64,000 bases of DNA, taken from Flavobacteriaceae bacterium PS02336 (GTDB lineage Bacteria > Bacteroidota > Bacteroidia > Flavobacteriales > Flavobacteriaceae). Where the stretch lies: the NCBI GenBank assembly GCA_029960065.1, contig JASCOF010000007.1, forward strand, positions 62,001 to 126,000. The letters are read 5' to 3'. The stretch's first letter is position 1, and every line of letters begins with the position of its first letter. The translations under genes were made by a program, and so were the position numbers. The notes below the pieces were generated by a model that worked only from the letters and a program-made list of their open reading frames with translations, searched no databases and was not told the DNA's origin. Below are positions 44,777 through 53,810 of this stretch, one piece after another.

Positions 44777-45526
44777 ATGGAAGAAACAAAAATATTCTAC
44801 GCCGACGGAGAAAATCCAAAAATGATTGAAGCTTACCAAAAAGCCCAAGAAACCTTTAAATATTTCTGGAGAGAATTATCTTGGGAATATCGAAGAATAG
44901 TTCCGGGACTAGATGTCGCGTGTGTAAAACTGGCTTTTACACAAGAGATTGACAATGAAACGGTAGTAGAACACATGTGGATTAACGATGTGAATTTTGA
45001 TGGCGAAAACATCTACGGAATTTTGGTTAATGATCCAGATGAATTGACAAATGTTGCTAATGGCGACGAAATACAAATTCCATTAAATCAAATCAGTGAT
45101 TGGCTGTTTGCTATCAACGGCCAGACTTACGGCGCTTTTACAATTCAAGCCATGCGTTCTGAAATGAGCGAAGACGAAAGAGCTTCTCATGATGATGCTT
45201 GGGGTCTGGATTTCGGTGATTTTAATAATATTCTGGTTGTCAACGAACAAAAAGAAAAACCTGAGAATCTAATCGAACACCCAATGAGCAAAAACATGAA
45301 AGAAAGTCTTATTGAATTTGTTCAAAATAATCCAGAAGAAGTAACCAATCAAGACGAATTAGGTTATACGTTCTTACATCGGGAAACTATTGCAGGAAAT
45401 CAGACTTCGGTAGAAGTTTTATTAGAATCTGGAGCCGATAAAAATATCAAAACCGAAAGTGGCAAAACCGCATTAGATTTTGCTAAAGAACTAAAATGGG
45501 AACATTTACTGCCATTGCTTCAATAA
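44777..45526 (+). CDS. DUF2314 protein with ankyrin repeats
   Basis: A 249-aa protein. Residues about 15-135 match the DUF2314 layout (AQETFKYFWRELSWEYRRI, VKLAFTQEI, EHMWINDVNF, GEIQIPLNQISDW-like). Residues about 175-249 form ankyrin-like helices (ELGYTFLHRETIAGNQTSVEVLLESGADKNIKTESGKTALDFA). Cytoplasmic; role unknown, possibly protein-protein interaction or immunity. Confidence 0.8.
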   Translation: MEETKIFYADGENPKMIEAYQKAQETFKYFWRELSWEYRRIVPGLDVACVKLAFTQEIDNETVVEHMWINDVNFDGENIYGILVNDPDELTNVANGDEIQIPLNQISDWLFAINGQTYGAFTIQAMRSEMSEDERASHDDAWGLDFGDFNNILVVNEQKEKPENLIEHPMSKNMKESLIEFVQNNPEEVTNQDELGYTFLHRETIAGNQTSVEVLLESGADKNIKTESGKTALDFAKELKWEHLLPLLQ

Positions 45527-45535
45527 AAAAACTAA

Positions 45536-45569
45536 AATCCGATTTACTTACTAAATCGGATTTTTTTAT
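45536..45569 (+). terminator. AATCCGAT-type terminator 3
   Basis: AATCCGATTTA pairs with TAAATCGGATT, followed by TTTTT. Confidence 0.87.
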
Positions 45570-45669
45570 TCGATTTTGTAAGAAATAAATATTGATTTTT
45601 GGTAACAATTTCAAGGCATATTTTTAATAATAAAGCAGTAGTTTTGCAGCACCCAAAACACTACCTGCC

Positions 45670-46158
45670 ATGAAAAAAATAATGTTCTTTTTAACGATTG
45701 TTCTTTTACCCAATCTATTTTTTGCCCAGACAAAAACGCAACCTGCTGCCGTTTTTGCTCCATCTTATGATTATGTAAATGACTTTGAAAAAATTCTCAC
45801 TTCAAATCAAATCAAAAATTTAACCGATTATTTAAAAACAAGTGAAGTCAAAACAAAAACTAAAATTCTCGTTGTAACAACGTCTTCCATAAATCCGTAT
45901 ACCGACATTACCAATTATTCTTTGGATTTAGACAAATATTTACTTTCCACATTAAAAATAGATACTTCTATTTTAATCGTACTCAGTAAGCAATTAAGAC
46001 AAATTCAGATTCACGGAGTAGATAAAATCCGTGCCAAAATGAGTGATCAGGAAATGAAGGATATTGTAACAACCTTCATTGTTCCAGAATTAAAAAAAGG
46101 CGATTACTATAAAGGTTTACAAGAAGGAACATTACAGCTTCTAAAAAAAATAGAATAA
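45670..46158 (+). CDS. Secreted TPM-domain protein
   Basis: A 162-aa protein with a signal peptide (about 1-19, ending LFFAQ) and a TPM (TLP18.3/Psb32/MOLO) fold: YDYVNDFEKILTSNQIKNLTDYL, ILVVTTSSINPYTDITNYSLDL, ILIVLSKQLRQIQIHGVDKI, PELKKGDYYKGLQEG. There is no transmembrane tail, unlike many homologues. Probably periplasmic; function unclear. Confidence 0.85.
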   Translation: MKKIMFFLTIVLLPNLFFAQTKTQPAAVFAPSYDYVNDFEKILTSNQIKNLTDYLKTSEVKTKTKILVVTTSSINPYTDITNYSLDLDKYLLSTLKIDTSILIVLSKQLRQIQIHGVDKIRAKMSDQEMKDIVTTFIVPELKKGDYYKGLQEGTLQLLKKIE

Positions 46159-46166
46159 AAAACAAG

Positions 46167-46198
46167 ATCCGATCTGCTTCAATAGATCGGATTTTTTG
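46167..46198 (+). terminator. AATCCGAT-type terminator 4
   Basis: ATCCGATCT pairs with AGATCGGAT, followed by TTTTT. Confidence 0.85.
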
Positions 46199-46265
46199 TT
46201 TTCTAAATTCTTTTTTCTCCAATAAAAGCAATATCTTGTCTATTGTTTAATTAAAAGCCATTAAA

Positions 46266-46913
46266 ATGAATTTAGAAGAATACAAAAAGGAATTCACAGA
46301 AGATGATGCTGTCGGCTGGTTAGAAATCGATAAAGAATTTGATCGTTTATATCCCGGTCAGGAACCCAAACATTTTGCACCAGCGATTAGTTATATGCTT
46401 GGCGGAGAACATCCGCTGGACGGCGTAAGTTATTACGAAAGTAAAAAACAGGAAGATCATTATCATTTTATTACTTATGGTTTTTCTGAATTGTATTATA
46501 ATGAAGAAAAAGTTGACGGAGAATTTAGTAAATGGGGATTTGAACTTACTTTTAGATTAAAACCATTTGAAGCCGATAATGACAATCCGAGCTGGGCAGT
46601 TGCATTGCTGCAAAATATTGCCAAATATGTTTTTAGCAGCGGCAATTGGTTTGAAGAATTTCATTATATGCCGGCAAACGGTCCGATTCGTTTGAATACT
46701 GATACAGATATTACTGCATTAGTAATTGTAAACGATCCAGAAGTTGCAAAAAAACAGACTCCACACGGTGAAGTATCCTTTTTACAGATCGTCGGAATTA
46801 CTTCGAAAGAGTTTGAACATATTAAAGAAAATCCAGGAACAGTTGAAGAATTAGTCCATAAACTAAAAGAAAACAATCCGTTGTTAATTACCGATTTAAA
46901 TCGTAAAGATTGA
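46266..46913 (+). CDS. Suppressor-of-fused (SUFU) domain protein
   Basis: A 215-aa cytoplasmic protein with the bacterial SUFU layout: AVGWLEIDKEFDRLYPGQEPKHFAP, GGEHPLDGVSYYES, HYHFITYGFSELY and WGFELTFRLK. Such proteins are often found with polymorphic toxins as immunity proteins, but no toxin gene is adjacent here. Confidence 0.85.
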   Translation: MNLEEYKKEFTEDDAVGWLEIDKEFDRLYPGQEPKHFAPAISYMLGGEHPLDGVSYYESKKQEDHYHFITYGFSELYYNEEKVDGEFSKWGFELTFRLKPFEADNDNPSWAVALLQNIAKYVFSSGNWFEEFHYMPANGPIRLNTDTDITALVIVNDPEVAKKQTPHGEVSFLQIVGITSKEFEHIKENPGTVEELVHKLKENNPLLITDLNRKD

Positions 46914-46953
46914 AAATGTATAGGTGATCGATTATAAAAAGGCTTTAAATAGA

Positions 46954-46985
46954 AATCCGATTTGCAAAAAACAAGTCGGATTTAA
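46954..46985 (+). terminator. AATCCGAT-type terminator 5
   Basis: AATCCGATTTG pairs with CAAGTCGGATT; the T-run is short. Confidence 0.7.
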
Positions 46986-47017
46986 TTTAATAACTTTATA
47001 ACGCAATAGTTTTGGTT

Positions 47018-47917
47018 ATGAAAGAAATATGCATTGTAGAATTTACTTCAAATTTAGGTTTAAAAGAACCGAAACCAGGCAAAGAACCTGGAGTTAATAG
47101 GTTGCCCGATTGGTTTTGGAAAAACAATTTACACAAAGCTTTAAATGTTGATAATGTTATAAGACTTGATGCTCCTAAATATTTCAACGTAAAAGATCCT
47201 GAGACCAATATACTGAATGCAGATTCATTGGTAACTTATGCAAGAGAACAGGCTTATTTGATTAACAACTTAATTAGTGCCAAAAAATTCCCCTTTATAC
47301 TTGGCGGTGACTGCAGTATTCTTTTGGGGCCGGCAATTGCTTTAAAACAAAAAGGTAATTACGGTTTATTTTATCTAGACGGCCATACCGATTTTATGGA
47401 TATTTCGTTATCAGAAACGGGCGGTGTCGGCGGAATGGCTGCTTCAATCGTAACAGGAAACGGACAACCAAAATTGAGCAATATTCTTAATTTATCGCCT
47501 TACATAAAGGAAGAAAACCTTTGGTGCGTTGGCAATCGAGAATATGATGACGAATACGAAAATGAAATCAGAAAATCTGATGCAACCTATTTAAGTTTGG
47601 AAAAACTTCGAAAACGCGGTATCAAAAATAGTGTGGAAACGTTTCTTTCTCAAGTCGAAAATAAAAAATTAGATGGGTTCTGGCTTCATATTGATGTTGA
47701 TGTTTTAAACGATGATATAATGCCATGTGTCGACAGCAGAACCCCAGACGGACTAACTTATGACGAGTTTAACGAACTTACCTCCTATTTGTTTCAAAGT
47801 GAAAAACTAAGCGGACTTGAAATAACCATTTTAGATCCTGACTTAGATGAAACCGGACAATACACAAAAGAGTTTGTAAATAATTTAAGCAGCACTTTTA
47901 ATTTGTTTAAAAAATAG
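47018..47917 (+). CDS. Arginase/agmatinase-family protein with Cys in the first metal motif
   Basis: A 299-aa ureohydrolase-fold protein. Metal-site segments: GGDCS (usually GGDHS), LDGHTDF, HIDVDVLND and a C-terminal Glu (GLEITILDPD). The His that normally binds one manganese is replaced by Cys, so activity as a true arginase is uncertain. I chose the ATG at 47018 over a TTG two codons upstream. The next gene starts 22 bases downstream. Confidence 0.85.
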   Translation: MKEICIVEFTSNLGLKEPKPGKEPGVNRLPDWFWKNNLHKALNVDNVIRLDAPKYFNVKDPETNILNADSLVTYAREQAYLINNLISAKKFPFILGGDCSILLGPAIALKQKGNYGLFYLDGHTDFMDISLSETGGVGGMAASIVTGNGQPKLSNILNLSPYIKEENLWCVGNREYDDEYENEIRKSDATYLSLEKLRKRGIKNSVETFLSQVENKKLDGFWLHIDVDVLNDDIMPCVDSRTPDGLTYDEFNELTSYLFQSEKLSGLEITILDPDLDETGQYTKEFVNNLSSTFNLFKK

Positions 47918-47939
47918 AATCCTAAATCAGAATTTTCAA

Positions 47940-50303
47940 ATGAGTTTGAAGTTTTTTACTTTCATTATTATGGTATGTTTTTATAGTGTCTCCTTTTCGC
48001 AGGAAAATGTTTCGCTTAAAAATGCAATAAAAAATCAGCAAGCAGCGGTTTTGCAAAAAGATTCTTTTCTGGACAGCGTTGTGGCGCCGCTTCAAGAAAA
48101 GCCCCTTTATTTCGAAAAAGTATTTCTTCACACTAATAAAACTTCTTATTTTATTGATGATGCTATTTGGTTCAAAGCTTATGTCGGCAGTGCATCTAAT
48201 AAACCTTCGCTCAAAACAACACGGCTTAATGTAAATCTTTTAGACACAAAAGGCAAAATTATTCAAAGCCAGCAGGTTTTTATTTATAAAGGAGCTGGAA
48301 AAGGACAGTTTATATTGAATGACAGTCTAAAAACTGGTGTTTATTATCTAAAGGCAACAACGAACTATATGCAGAACTTTGGAAAGGATAATGCCTATAT
48401 TCAAGAAATAAATATTCTGAATGATATTGCCGCTAAAGAAGCAACATTAAAAAAGCAATATGACGTCCAGTTTTTTCCTGAAGGCGGCTATCTACTAGAA
48501 AATGTACAAAATACAATTGGCATAAAATCATTATTAAATGGAAACGGAATTGATTATTCCGGCAAAATAATGAATATAAAAAATCAAGAAGTTGCGAGCT
48601 TTAAAAGTGAACATTTAGGAATGACGAAATGCACATTTTTATATAAACCTAATGAAAAATATACTGCTTTTGTAACTATTCAGGATACTATAATTAAAAT
48701 AAACCTGCCAACAGCTCAAAAAACTGGAATTCTTTTGGGGGTAGACAATTCACAGTCTGAATATATTAAGGTAAATCTGAAAACAAACGGTAATACTGAA
48801 ACTGAAGTAAAAAACAGCCGTTACAGAATTTTGTTTCATCAAAAAAACAGTATTCTCGATTACGTCGAACTTCAAAATTCAGCATCTTTAGATTTAGAAT
48901 TCGATAAAAAAAACTTTTTTAACGGCATTAATACTGTTACGCTTTTTAGAGATAATCAGCCTATTGCAGAGCGAAAATTTTACATCCAAAATGAAATTGA
49001 ACCTAAAATTGCTTTAGAAAAAATTGCCGTTGAGAATGATTCTATCAGCTATAAAATTAAAATTTCCAGTCCAGATAAAATTTTAAATGCCAATTTGAGC
49101 ACATCGATCCTGCCAATAAACACATACAATTACGCTGCAATAAATACGATCAAAAGTGCCTTTTTACTGACTCCGTACTTAAAAGGATATATTGAAAATC
49201 CTGCTTATTATTTTAATCCAAAAAACGATAAACGAAACCAATATTTAGATTTACTATTATTAACGCAAGGCTGGACACAGTTTTCTTTGAAAGAAATGAT
49301 TGCCGAATTAAATCCTGTTTATAAATATGATTTTGAAGCCGGATTTAAATTAAAAGGAAACCTATCTTCTCTTGCTTCGAATCATCTTGCACTGCTGACA
49401 CCAGACAATAGTGTAATTGATAAGATATTTTTGAATGGTAAAAAAGATTTCAGTTTCAATAATCTGCTCATTTATAAAGGAGACGCCGTTAAAATTTCGT
49501 TTGTAAACGGCAATAACGAAGCTTTAAAACCAGAAAAAATCAATTTTGAAACTCAAAATAAAACATCGTTTTCTTATTTAAACAGCAATCAGACAGCAAG
49601 ACAAACCTTTATTTTGAATGAGGATTTATGGAATAATATGTACAGTTCCGGGTCTATAAAACTAGAAGAAATAACCGTTACGGCAAAAAGCAAACGTTAT
49701 ACTGATCGCAAAAAACTCATTAATAAATACAAACCTTTAGTTTTTGATATTGGAAAATATTATGATATAGAAATTGCCGAGCATTTTAAAAATAAAGATC
49801 TAATGTATTTTCTTAATTTTGATCAGGATGTAAAAATGGTAAACTGGAACGGCATTGAGAATTATCTCGAAACCGGAATTAAAAAAGAAGCTATTTTATA
49901 TATTGACGGAAAACGTATTACCTCAAGCGAACTTTCCAGTGTTTCATTACAAATAAAAGACATTCAAAATATAATGCTCCAGCCCGATAGAGGAAACAAA
50001 TTTTATCAGGTTTTTACAACTGAGAACTATAAAAATAACATCGAAGAACTCTTTAATGAATACATCATTAAAGACGGATTTGACAAAGAGAAAAAATATT
50101 ACTCGCCAATCTATAATTTTGACACAAACAAATACAGTAATTGGACAGAAATAGACTGGAAACCAAACCTTGAAACGGATAAAAATGGAGAGTTTTTTTT
50201 TAAAATAAAATCGAATCCGCAGCTTGAAGGATATTTGTTTTCTATTCAAGGATTTTCGCAGGATGGCACTCTGATTTCAGAAAATATTAAGATTAAAACG
50301 TAA
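47940..50303 (+). CDS. Large secreted MG2-like protein with plug-like C-terminal part
   Basis: A 787-aa protein with a signal peptide (ending SFSQE). The N-terminal half resembles macroglobulin MG2-type beta domains (EKVFLHTNKTSYFIDDAIWFKAYV, GVYYLKATTNYMQNF, VQFFPEGGYLL). Around residues 575-700 a segment (ITVTAKSKRY, then IENYLE...ILYIDGK) resembles a TonB-receptor plug without a barrel. A carbohydrate- or protease-related surface role is possible, but function is unknown. The last residues overlap nothing; a GNAT follows seven bases later. Confidence 0.7.
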   Translation: MSLKFFTFIIMVCFYSVSFSQENVSLKNAIKNQQAAVLQKDSFLDSVVAPLQEKPLYFEKVFLHTNKTSYFIDDAIWFKAYVGSASNKPSLKTTRLNVNLLDTKGKIIQSQQVFIYKGAGKGQFILNDSLKTGVYYLKATTNYMQNFGKDNAYIQEINILNDIAAKEATLKKQYDVQFFPEGGYLLENVQNTIGIKSLLNGNGIDYSGKIMNIKNQEVASFKSEHLGMTKCTFLYKPNEKYTAFVTIQDTIIKINLPTAQKTGILLGVDNSQSEYIKVNLKTNGNTETEVKNSRYRILFHQKNSILDYVELQNSASLDLEFDKKNFFNGINTVTLFRDNQPIAERKFYIQNEIEPKIALEKIAVENDSISYKIKISSPDKILNANLSTSILPINTYNYAAINTIKSAFLLTPYLKGYIENPAYYFNPKNDKRNQYLDLLLLTQGWTQFSLKEMIAELNPVYKYDFEAGFKLKGNLSSLASNHLALLTPDNSVIDKIFLNGKKDFSFNNLLIYKGDAVKISFVNGNNEALKPEKINFETQNKTSFSYLNSNQTARQTFILNEDLWNNMYSSGSIKLEEITVTAKSKRYTDRKKLINKYKPLVFDIGKYYDIEIAEHFKNKDLMYFLNFDQDVKMVNWNGIENYLETGIKKEAILYIDGKRITSSELSSVSLQIKDIQNIMLQPDRGNKFYQVFTTENYKNNIEELFNEYIIKDGFDKEKKYYSPIYNFDTNKYSNWTEIDWKPNLETDKNGEFFFKIKSNPQLEGYLFSIQGFSQDGTLISENIKIKT

Positions 50304-50310
50304 ATTTTGA

Positions 50311-50742
50311 ATGACAATAACTGAAGTCCAAAATAAAGATTATCCCGTTTTGAAGAAGTTATTTTTAGAAGAAAGAAAAAGAACTTTTTCATGGCTTGAC
50401 ACATCCGACTATCAATTGGATGATTTTGAAAAACAAACGCAAGGCGAGTATATTATGGCAGCATTCATAGATGATATTCCAGTTGGTTTTATTTCGATCT
50501 GGATGCCCAATAATTTTATTCATCACTTATTTATTGCCGAAAAACATCAAGGCAAAAACATTGGAACAGCATTATTAAAAACAGCAATACAAAAGACCGC
50601 GTTTCCCATTACATTAAAATGTCTTGTAAACAATAAAAAGGCAGTTGAATTCTATAAAAGAAAAGGGTTTATAGAAAAAAGCAAAGGTGAATCCGATAGC
50701 GGTACCTATATTTTATTTGAGTTAACAAAAGAAATTGTGTAA
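50311..50742 (+). CDS. GNAT-family N-acetyltransferase
   Basis: A 143-aa acetyltransferase; the acetyl-CoA motif is IAEKHQGKNIGTALLKTAI and the late motif KAVEFYKRKGFIE. Substrate unknown. Immediately upstream of a broken DUF1801 gene. Confidence 0.88.
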   Translation: MTITEVQNKDYPVLKKLFLEERKRTFSWLDTSDYQLDDFEKQTQGEYIMAAFIDDIPVGFISIWMPNNFIHHLFIAEKHQGKNIGTALLKTAIQKTAFPITLKCLVNNKKAVEFYKRKGFIEKSKGESDSGTYILFELTKEIV

Positions 50743-50758
50743 CTAAACAGTCCAAATC

Positions 50759-51159
50759 ATGAATCAGGAAGTTCAAAATTACAATGATTCTCAGTCAGAA
50801 ACAGACAAAGTTATTTGTGAGGTTCTTTATAGAATTATAAACGAAAATTTACCTCATGCTAGAACAAAATCTGGCATGCACATCCCGTTTGGTTTTTAGA
50901 TGGAAATCCTATTGTAGGATACAGCAAACTCAAAGGTTCTGTTCGATTGCTTTTCTGGAGCGGACAATCGTTTGAGGAAGAAAAACTGCAAAATGAAGGT
51001 TCTTTTAAAGCGGCCGAAATTCGATATACAGATTTTAATCAAATACATGAGGAAGATCTAAAACACTGGCTAAAAAAGGGAATTGAAATTCAGTGGGACT
51101 ATAAAAATATTGTCAAACGTAAAGGAGTTTTAATTCGATTAATGACCAAACCTTATTAA
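50759..51159 (+). pseudogene. DUF1801 protein gene with a frameshift
   Basis: Reading from ATG 50759 gives MNQEVQNYNDSQSETDKVI through ENLPHARTKSG, then a stop. Another frame starting at about 50867 gives KIWHAHPVWFLDGNPIVGY and runs to 51159. The second part is the expected continuation of a DUF1801 protein (KIWH motif). A one-base deletion near 50861-50872 (AGAACAAAATC) explains it. Natural inactivation or sequencing error cannot be told apart. Confidence 0.85.
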
Positions 51160-51205
51160 ACCCCAAAAAACCGGCATTAAATTACCTAATCACATAAACA
51201 TAATT

Positions 51206-51320
51206 TGGGCGTGTCCCTCCGGGTCAGGTTGTCCGCTATATTCCCGATTAACAAAAACTACGACTAAAAAGTCTTGTTTTTCTAAATCGGGAGATGCCGC
51301 TCCCATCCTTCACGCATTAG
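51206..51320. repeat. Structured intergenic element (GCGTGTCCCTCCGGGTCAGG family)
   Basis: From GGGCGTGTCCC through GTCCGCTATATTCCCGATT, an inner hairpin, AATCGGGAGATGCCGCTCCC to ATCCTTCACGC. The reverse complement (GGATGGGAGCGGCATC ... GATATAGCGGACA-like) is a close relative of the element at 52116-52205. I recall such elements as common between genes in Flavobacteriia. Function unknown. Confidence 0.7.
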
Positions 51321-51397
51321 GTTTCATAAGAACATTTTGCATTAAAATAATTAGTATTTTAGTAAGATCAGAACTACAACCCAAAACCTTCTAAATC

Positions 51398-52078
51398 ATG
51401 CTAAAACAACTTATTTTACTTCTCCTCTTTTGTTTCGGAGTCTCCCTTTATTCACAAGAAATTGGATTTACGACTCCAGATTACAAAGCCATTGAAAAAG
51501 AAATTAAAGACAAAAATTCCAAGTTTTTCTATCCTAAATTAATGGAAAGACTTACCAAAAATGATACGCTTTTAACTCAGGAAGAATTTCGTCATTTGTA
51601 TCTGGGTTATGTTTTCCAGCCGCAATACAATGCTTTCTGGAGATCACCGGATGAGAAAAAACTCAATGAATTTTACAGCAAAGAAAAAATTGAACCCGCA
51701 GATTATGATGAAATCATTAAATTGTCCAATCATTCTCTAAGCGATTTTCCTTTTGATTTAAGACAGCTCAATTATCTTTCTTATATCTACCACTTAAAAG
51801 GTGATGAAGAAGCATCAAAAATTGCTTCTTTTAGATTTCACAATATTATGAATGTCATTTTGTCTTCGGGCGACGGAAAGAAATGCGAAACTGGTTTTCA
51901 CGTTTTAATGGTCGAACACGAATATGTATTATTGAATCTTTTTGAATTGGAATCTAAAAGCCAGTCTTTAGTCGACAACTGTGATTATCTCAGTTTTGAG
52001 AAAGGTGCTTACAACGTAGAGGGAATTTATTTCAATATCGAAAAAATGCTTGAAAACGAAAGAAAAGCACTGCGATAA
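51398..52078 (+). CDS. Secreted DUF4919-like protein
   Basis: A 226-aa protein with a signal peptide (ending SLYSQ). It contains DYKAIEKEIKDKNSKFFYPKLMERL and FRHLYLGYVFQPQYNAFWRS, as in DUF4919 proteins of Bacteroidetes. No catalytic motif is visible. It lies between two copies of a structured intergenic element. Confidence 0.75.
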   Translation: MLKQLILLLLFCFGVSLYSQEIGFTTPDYKAIEKEIKDKNSKFFYPKLMERLTKNDTLLTQEEFRHLYLGYVFQPQYNAFWRSPDEKKLNEFYSKEKIEPADYDEIIKLSNHSLSDFPFDLRQLNYLSYIYHLKGDEEASKIASFRFHNIMNVILSSGDGKKCETGFHVLMVEHEYVLLNLFELESKSQSLVDNCDYLSFEKGAYNVEGIYFNIEKMLENERKALR

Positions 52079-52115
52079 TCCTTTTCAAAAATTATGAAAA
52101 AGAAACGTGCTTGAC

Positions 52116-52205
52116 TAGCCCCGATGGAAACGATATCCTTTTTTGGCTCTACGTTTCTATAATTTTAGCCAAAAAAGATATAGTGTACAGCGGGACAGAT
52201 CGCTC
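52116..52205. repeat. Structured intergenic element, opposite orientation
   Basis: AGCCCCGATGGAAACGATATCC, then TTTTTTGGCT ... AGCCAAAAAAGATATAG as an inverted repeat, then TGTACAGCGGGACAGATCGC. It is the relative of the element at 51206-51320 read on the other strand; together they bracket the DUF4919 gene. Confidence 0.7.
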
Positions 52206-52246
52206 TTTTGAGAACTGCCATTTCTGCTCCAAAATAGTACAATTTG

Positions 52247-52282
52247 AATCTCCAGCAAACAAACTGCTGGAGATTTTTTTTG
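52247..52282 (+). terminator. Terminator downstream of the structured element
   Basis: AATCTCCAGCA pairs with TGCTGGAGATT, followed by TTTTTT. Confidence 0.85.
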
Positions 52283-52357
52283 ATTAAAAACATATATTTA
52301 TTGTTTATCAATAAATTTTTATTACTTTAGCAGCATAACTTTTAATCTTAATTACAA

Positions 52358-52900
52358 ATGGAAATTAAAATTGGAACACCGCAGATCCTAAAAATCTTGA
52401 ATGTTTTATCATGGATTATTTTTATCGGCTTATGTGTAGAAGCTGGTATGTATCTTTTTAACGGAATTTATACGATGACGATAAATTCGTATAATGCACG
52501 TTTTCTTGACTTGCTTGATTTGTACAATTATAGTCCCACTTTTTACATTCAAGAAATTTGCTTTATCAGTATTGTAGCAGTCCTAAAAGCAATTATGTTT
52601 TATTTGATTGTAAAAATGCTGCACGAAAAAAAATTAAATATTACCCAGCCTTTCACTGCCGAAATGGGACGTTTTATTGCTTACATTTCGTATCTCGCAT
52701 TCGGAATTGGCTTATTTTCTTTTTGGGCTTTTAAATTCAATAACTGGCTGACTGCAAACGGAGTGAAACTTCCCACTTTAGAATCACTTAATTTGGAAGG
52801 CCACAGCATTTGGATTTTTATGGCAATTGTAATGTTTGTAGTAGGACAGATTTTTAAAAGAGGAATCGAAATTCAATCTGAAATTGACTTAACCATTTAA
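52358..52900 (+). CDS. DUF2975 membrane protein
   Basis: A 180-aa protein with four transmembrane helices (about 12-35, 65-88, 105-130, 150-168). The FIGLCVEAGMYLFNG N-terminus and GQIFKRGIEIQSEIDLTI C-terminus are typical of DUF2975. It is followed 11 bases later by a small HTH protein, the standard partner of this family. Confidence 0.88.
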   Translation: MEIKIGTPQILKILNVLSWIIFIGLCVEAGMYLFNGIYTMTINSYNARFLDLLDLYNYSPTFYIQEICFISIVAVLKAIMFYLIVKMLHEKKLNITQPFTAEMGRFIAYISYLAFGIGLFSFWAFKFNNWLTANGVKLPTLESLNLEGHSIWIFMAIVMFVVGQIFKRGIEIQSEIDLTI

Positions 52901-52911
52901 ACGAAAAAATT

Positions 52912-53118
52912 ATGCCTATTATAGTAAATTTAGACGTCATGATGGCAAAAAGAAAAATGTCATTGAATGAACTTTCAGAGAAAGTAGATCTGACTTTATC
53001 GAATCTTTCTATTTTAAAAACGGGTAAAGCAAAAGCCATTCGTTTTAGTACTTTAGAAGCAATCTGCAAAGTTTTAGACTGCCAGCCTGGAGATATTTTG
53101 GAATTTTCGGAAGAATAA
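52912..53118 (+). CDS. Small Cro/C1-type HTH regulator (YozG-like)
   Basis: A 68-aa protein; MPIIVNLDVMMAKRKMSLNELSEKVDLTLSNLSILKTGKAKAIRFSTLEAICKVLDCQPGDIL is a complete HTH fold (given here as residues 1-63 in outline: helix-turn-helix at about 16-40). It pairs with DUF2975 and probably controls this two-gene unit. Confidence 0.9.
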   Translation: MPIIVNLDVMMAKRKMSLNELSEKVDLTLSNLSILKTGKAKAIRFSTLEAICKVLDCQPGDILEFSEE

Positions 53119-53196
53119 AATCTGCTTCTTTTTATTTTGATTTAATTTGTATTTTCGTACAAAAAGCACAATATTTTAAACCTAAAAAATCTCAAA

Positions 53197-53793
53197 ATGA
53201 ATATTCTAATTGTTTACGCGCATCCAAGCAGAAAATCATATACATTTCAGGTTTTAGAAAGATTAAAATCTGTTTTAGCAATTGAAAACTGGAATATAGA
53301 AATCTCAGATTTGTATGCTTCTAGTTTTAGCAGTGATATGTCTGCAGAGGAATATGAGCGCGAAGGTTTTGCTAAAACGGAGCTTTCTATTGAGCAGGAG
53401 ATTTTAGATGAACAGGAAAAAATAGAAAGAGCAGATTGCATTATTTTTCTTTATCCCGTTTGGTGGAGCGATTGTCCAGCCAAACTAAAAGGCTGGTTTG
53501 ACCGAGTTTATACTGTTGGATATGCTTATGGACAAAACGAAACTTCCAGAAAAATGAAAACAATTCCGCTTGGACTTGTTATTTGCACTGCCGGACATCC
53601 AAACGCTTTTTTAGAAGAAATTGAAATCGCTCAAAGTATGGAAAGAATAATGCTGGAAGACCGTCTTGGAAAACGTTTTGAAAAAAAAGAAATGCTAATT
53701 CTCGGCGGAACTTTAGATTTAGAAAATGTGATGGCAGCGCATTTTGAAGAGATTAGCCAAATCCCTAAAAAAATTAAAGCAATAAAAAAATAA
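53197..53793 (+). CDS. Flavodoxin-like NAD(P)H quinone oxidoreductase
   Basis: A 198-aa flavoprotein of the NQO1/KefF/MdaB family. FMN/FAD-binding segments: YAHPSRKSYTFQVL, IIFLYPVWWSDCPAKLKGWFDRVYTVGYAY and LVICTAGHP. Two-electron reduction of quinones is the likely reaction. The next gene starts 17 bases downstream. Confidence 0.9.
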   Translation: MNILIVYAHPSRKSYTFQVLERLKSVLAIENWNIEISDLYASSFSSDMSAEEYEREGFAKTELSIEQEILDEQEKIERADCIIFLYPVWWSDCPAKLKGWFDRVYTVGYAYGQNETSRKMKTIPLGLVICTAGHPNAFLEEIEIAQSMERIMLEDRLGKRFEKKEMLILGGTLDLENVMAAHFEEISQIPKKIKAIKK

Positions 53794-53810
53794 ATTACTC
53801 CAAACAAAAT

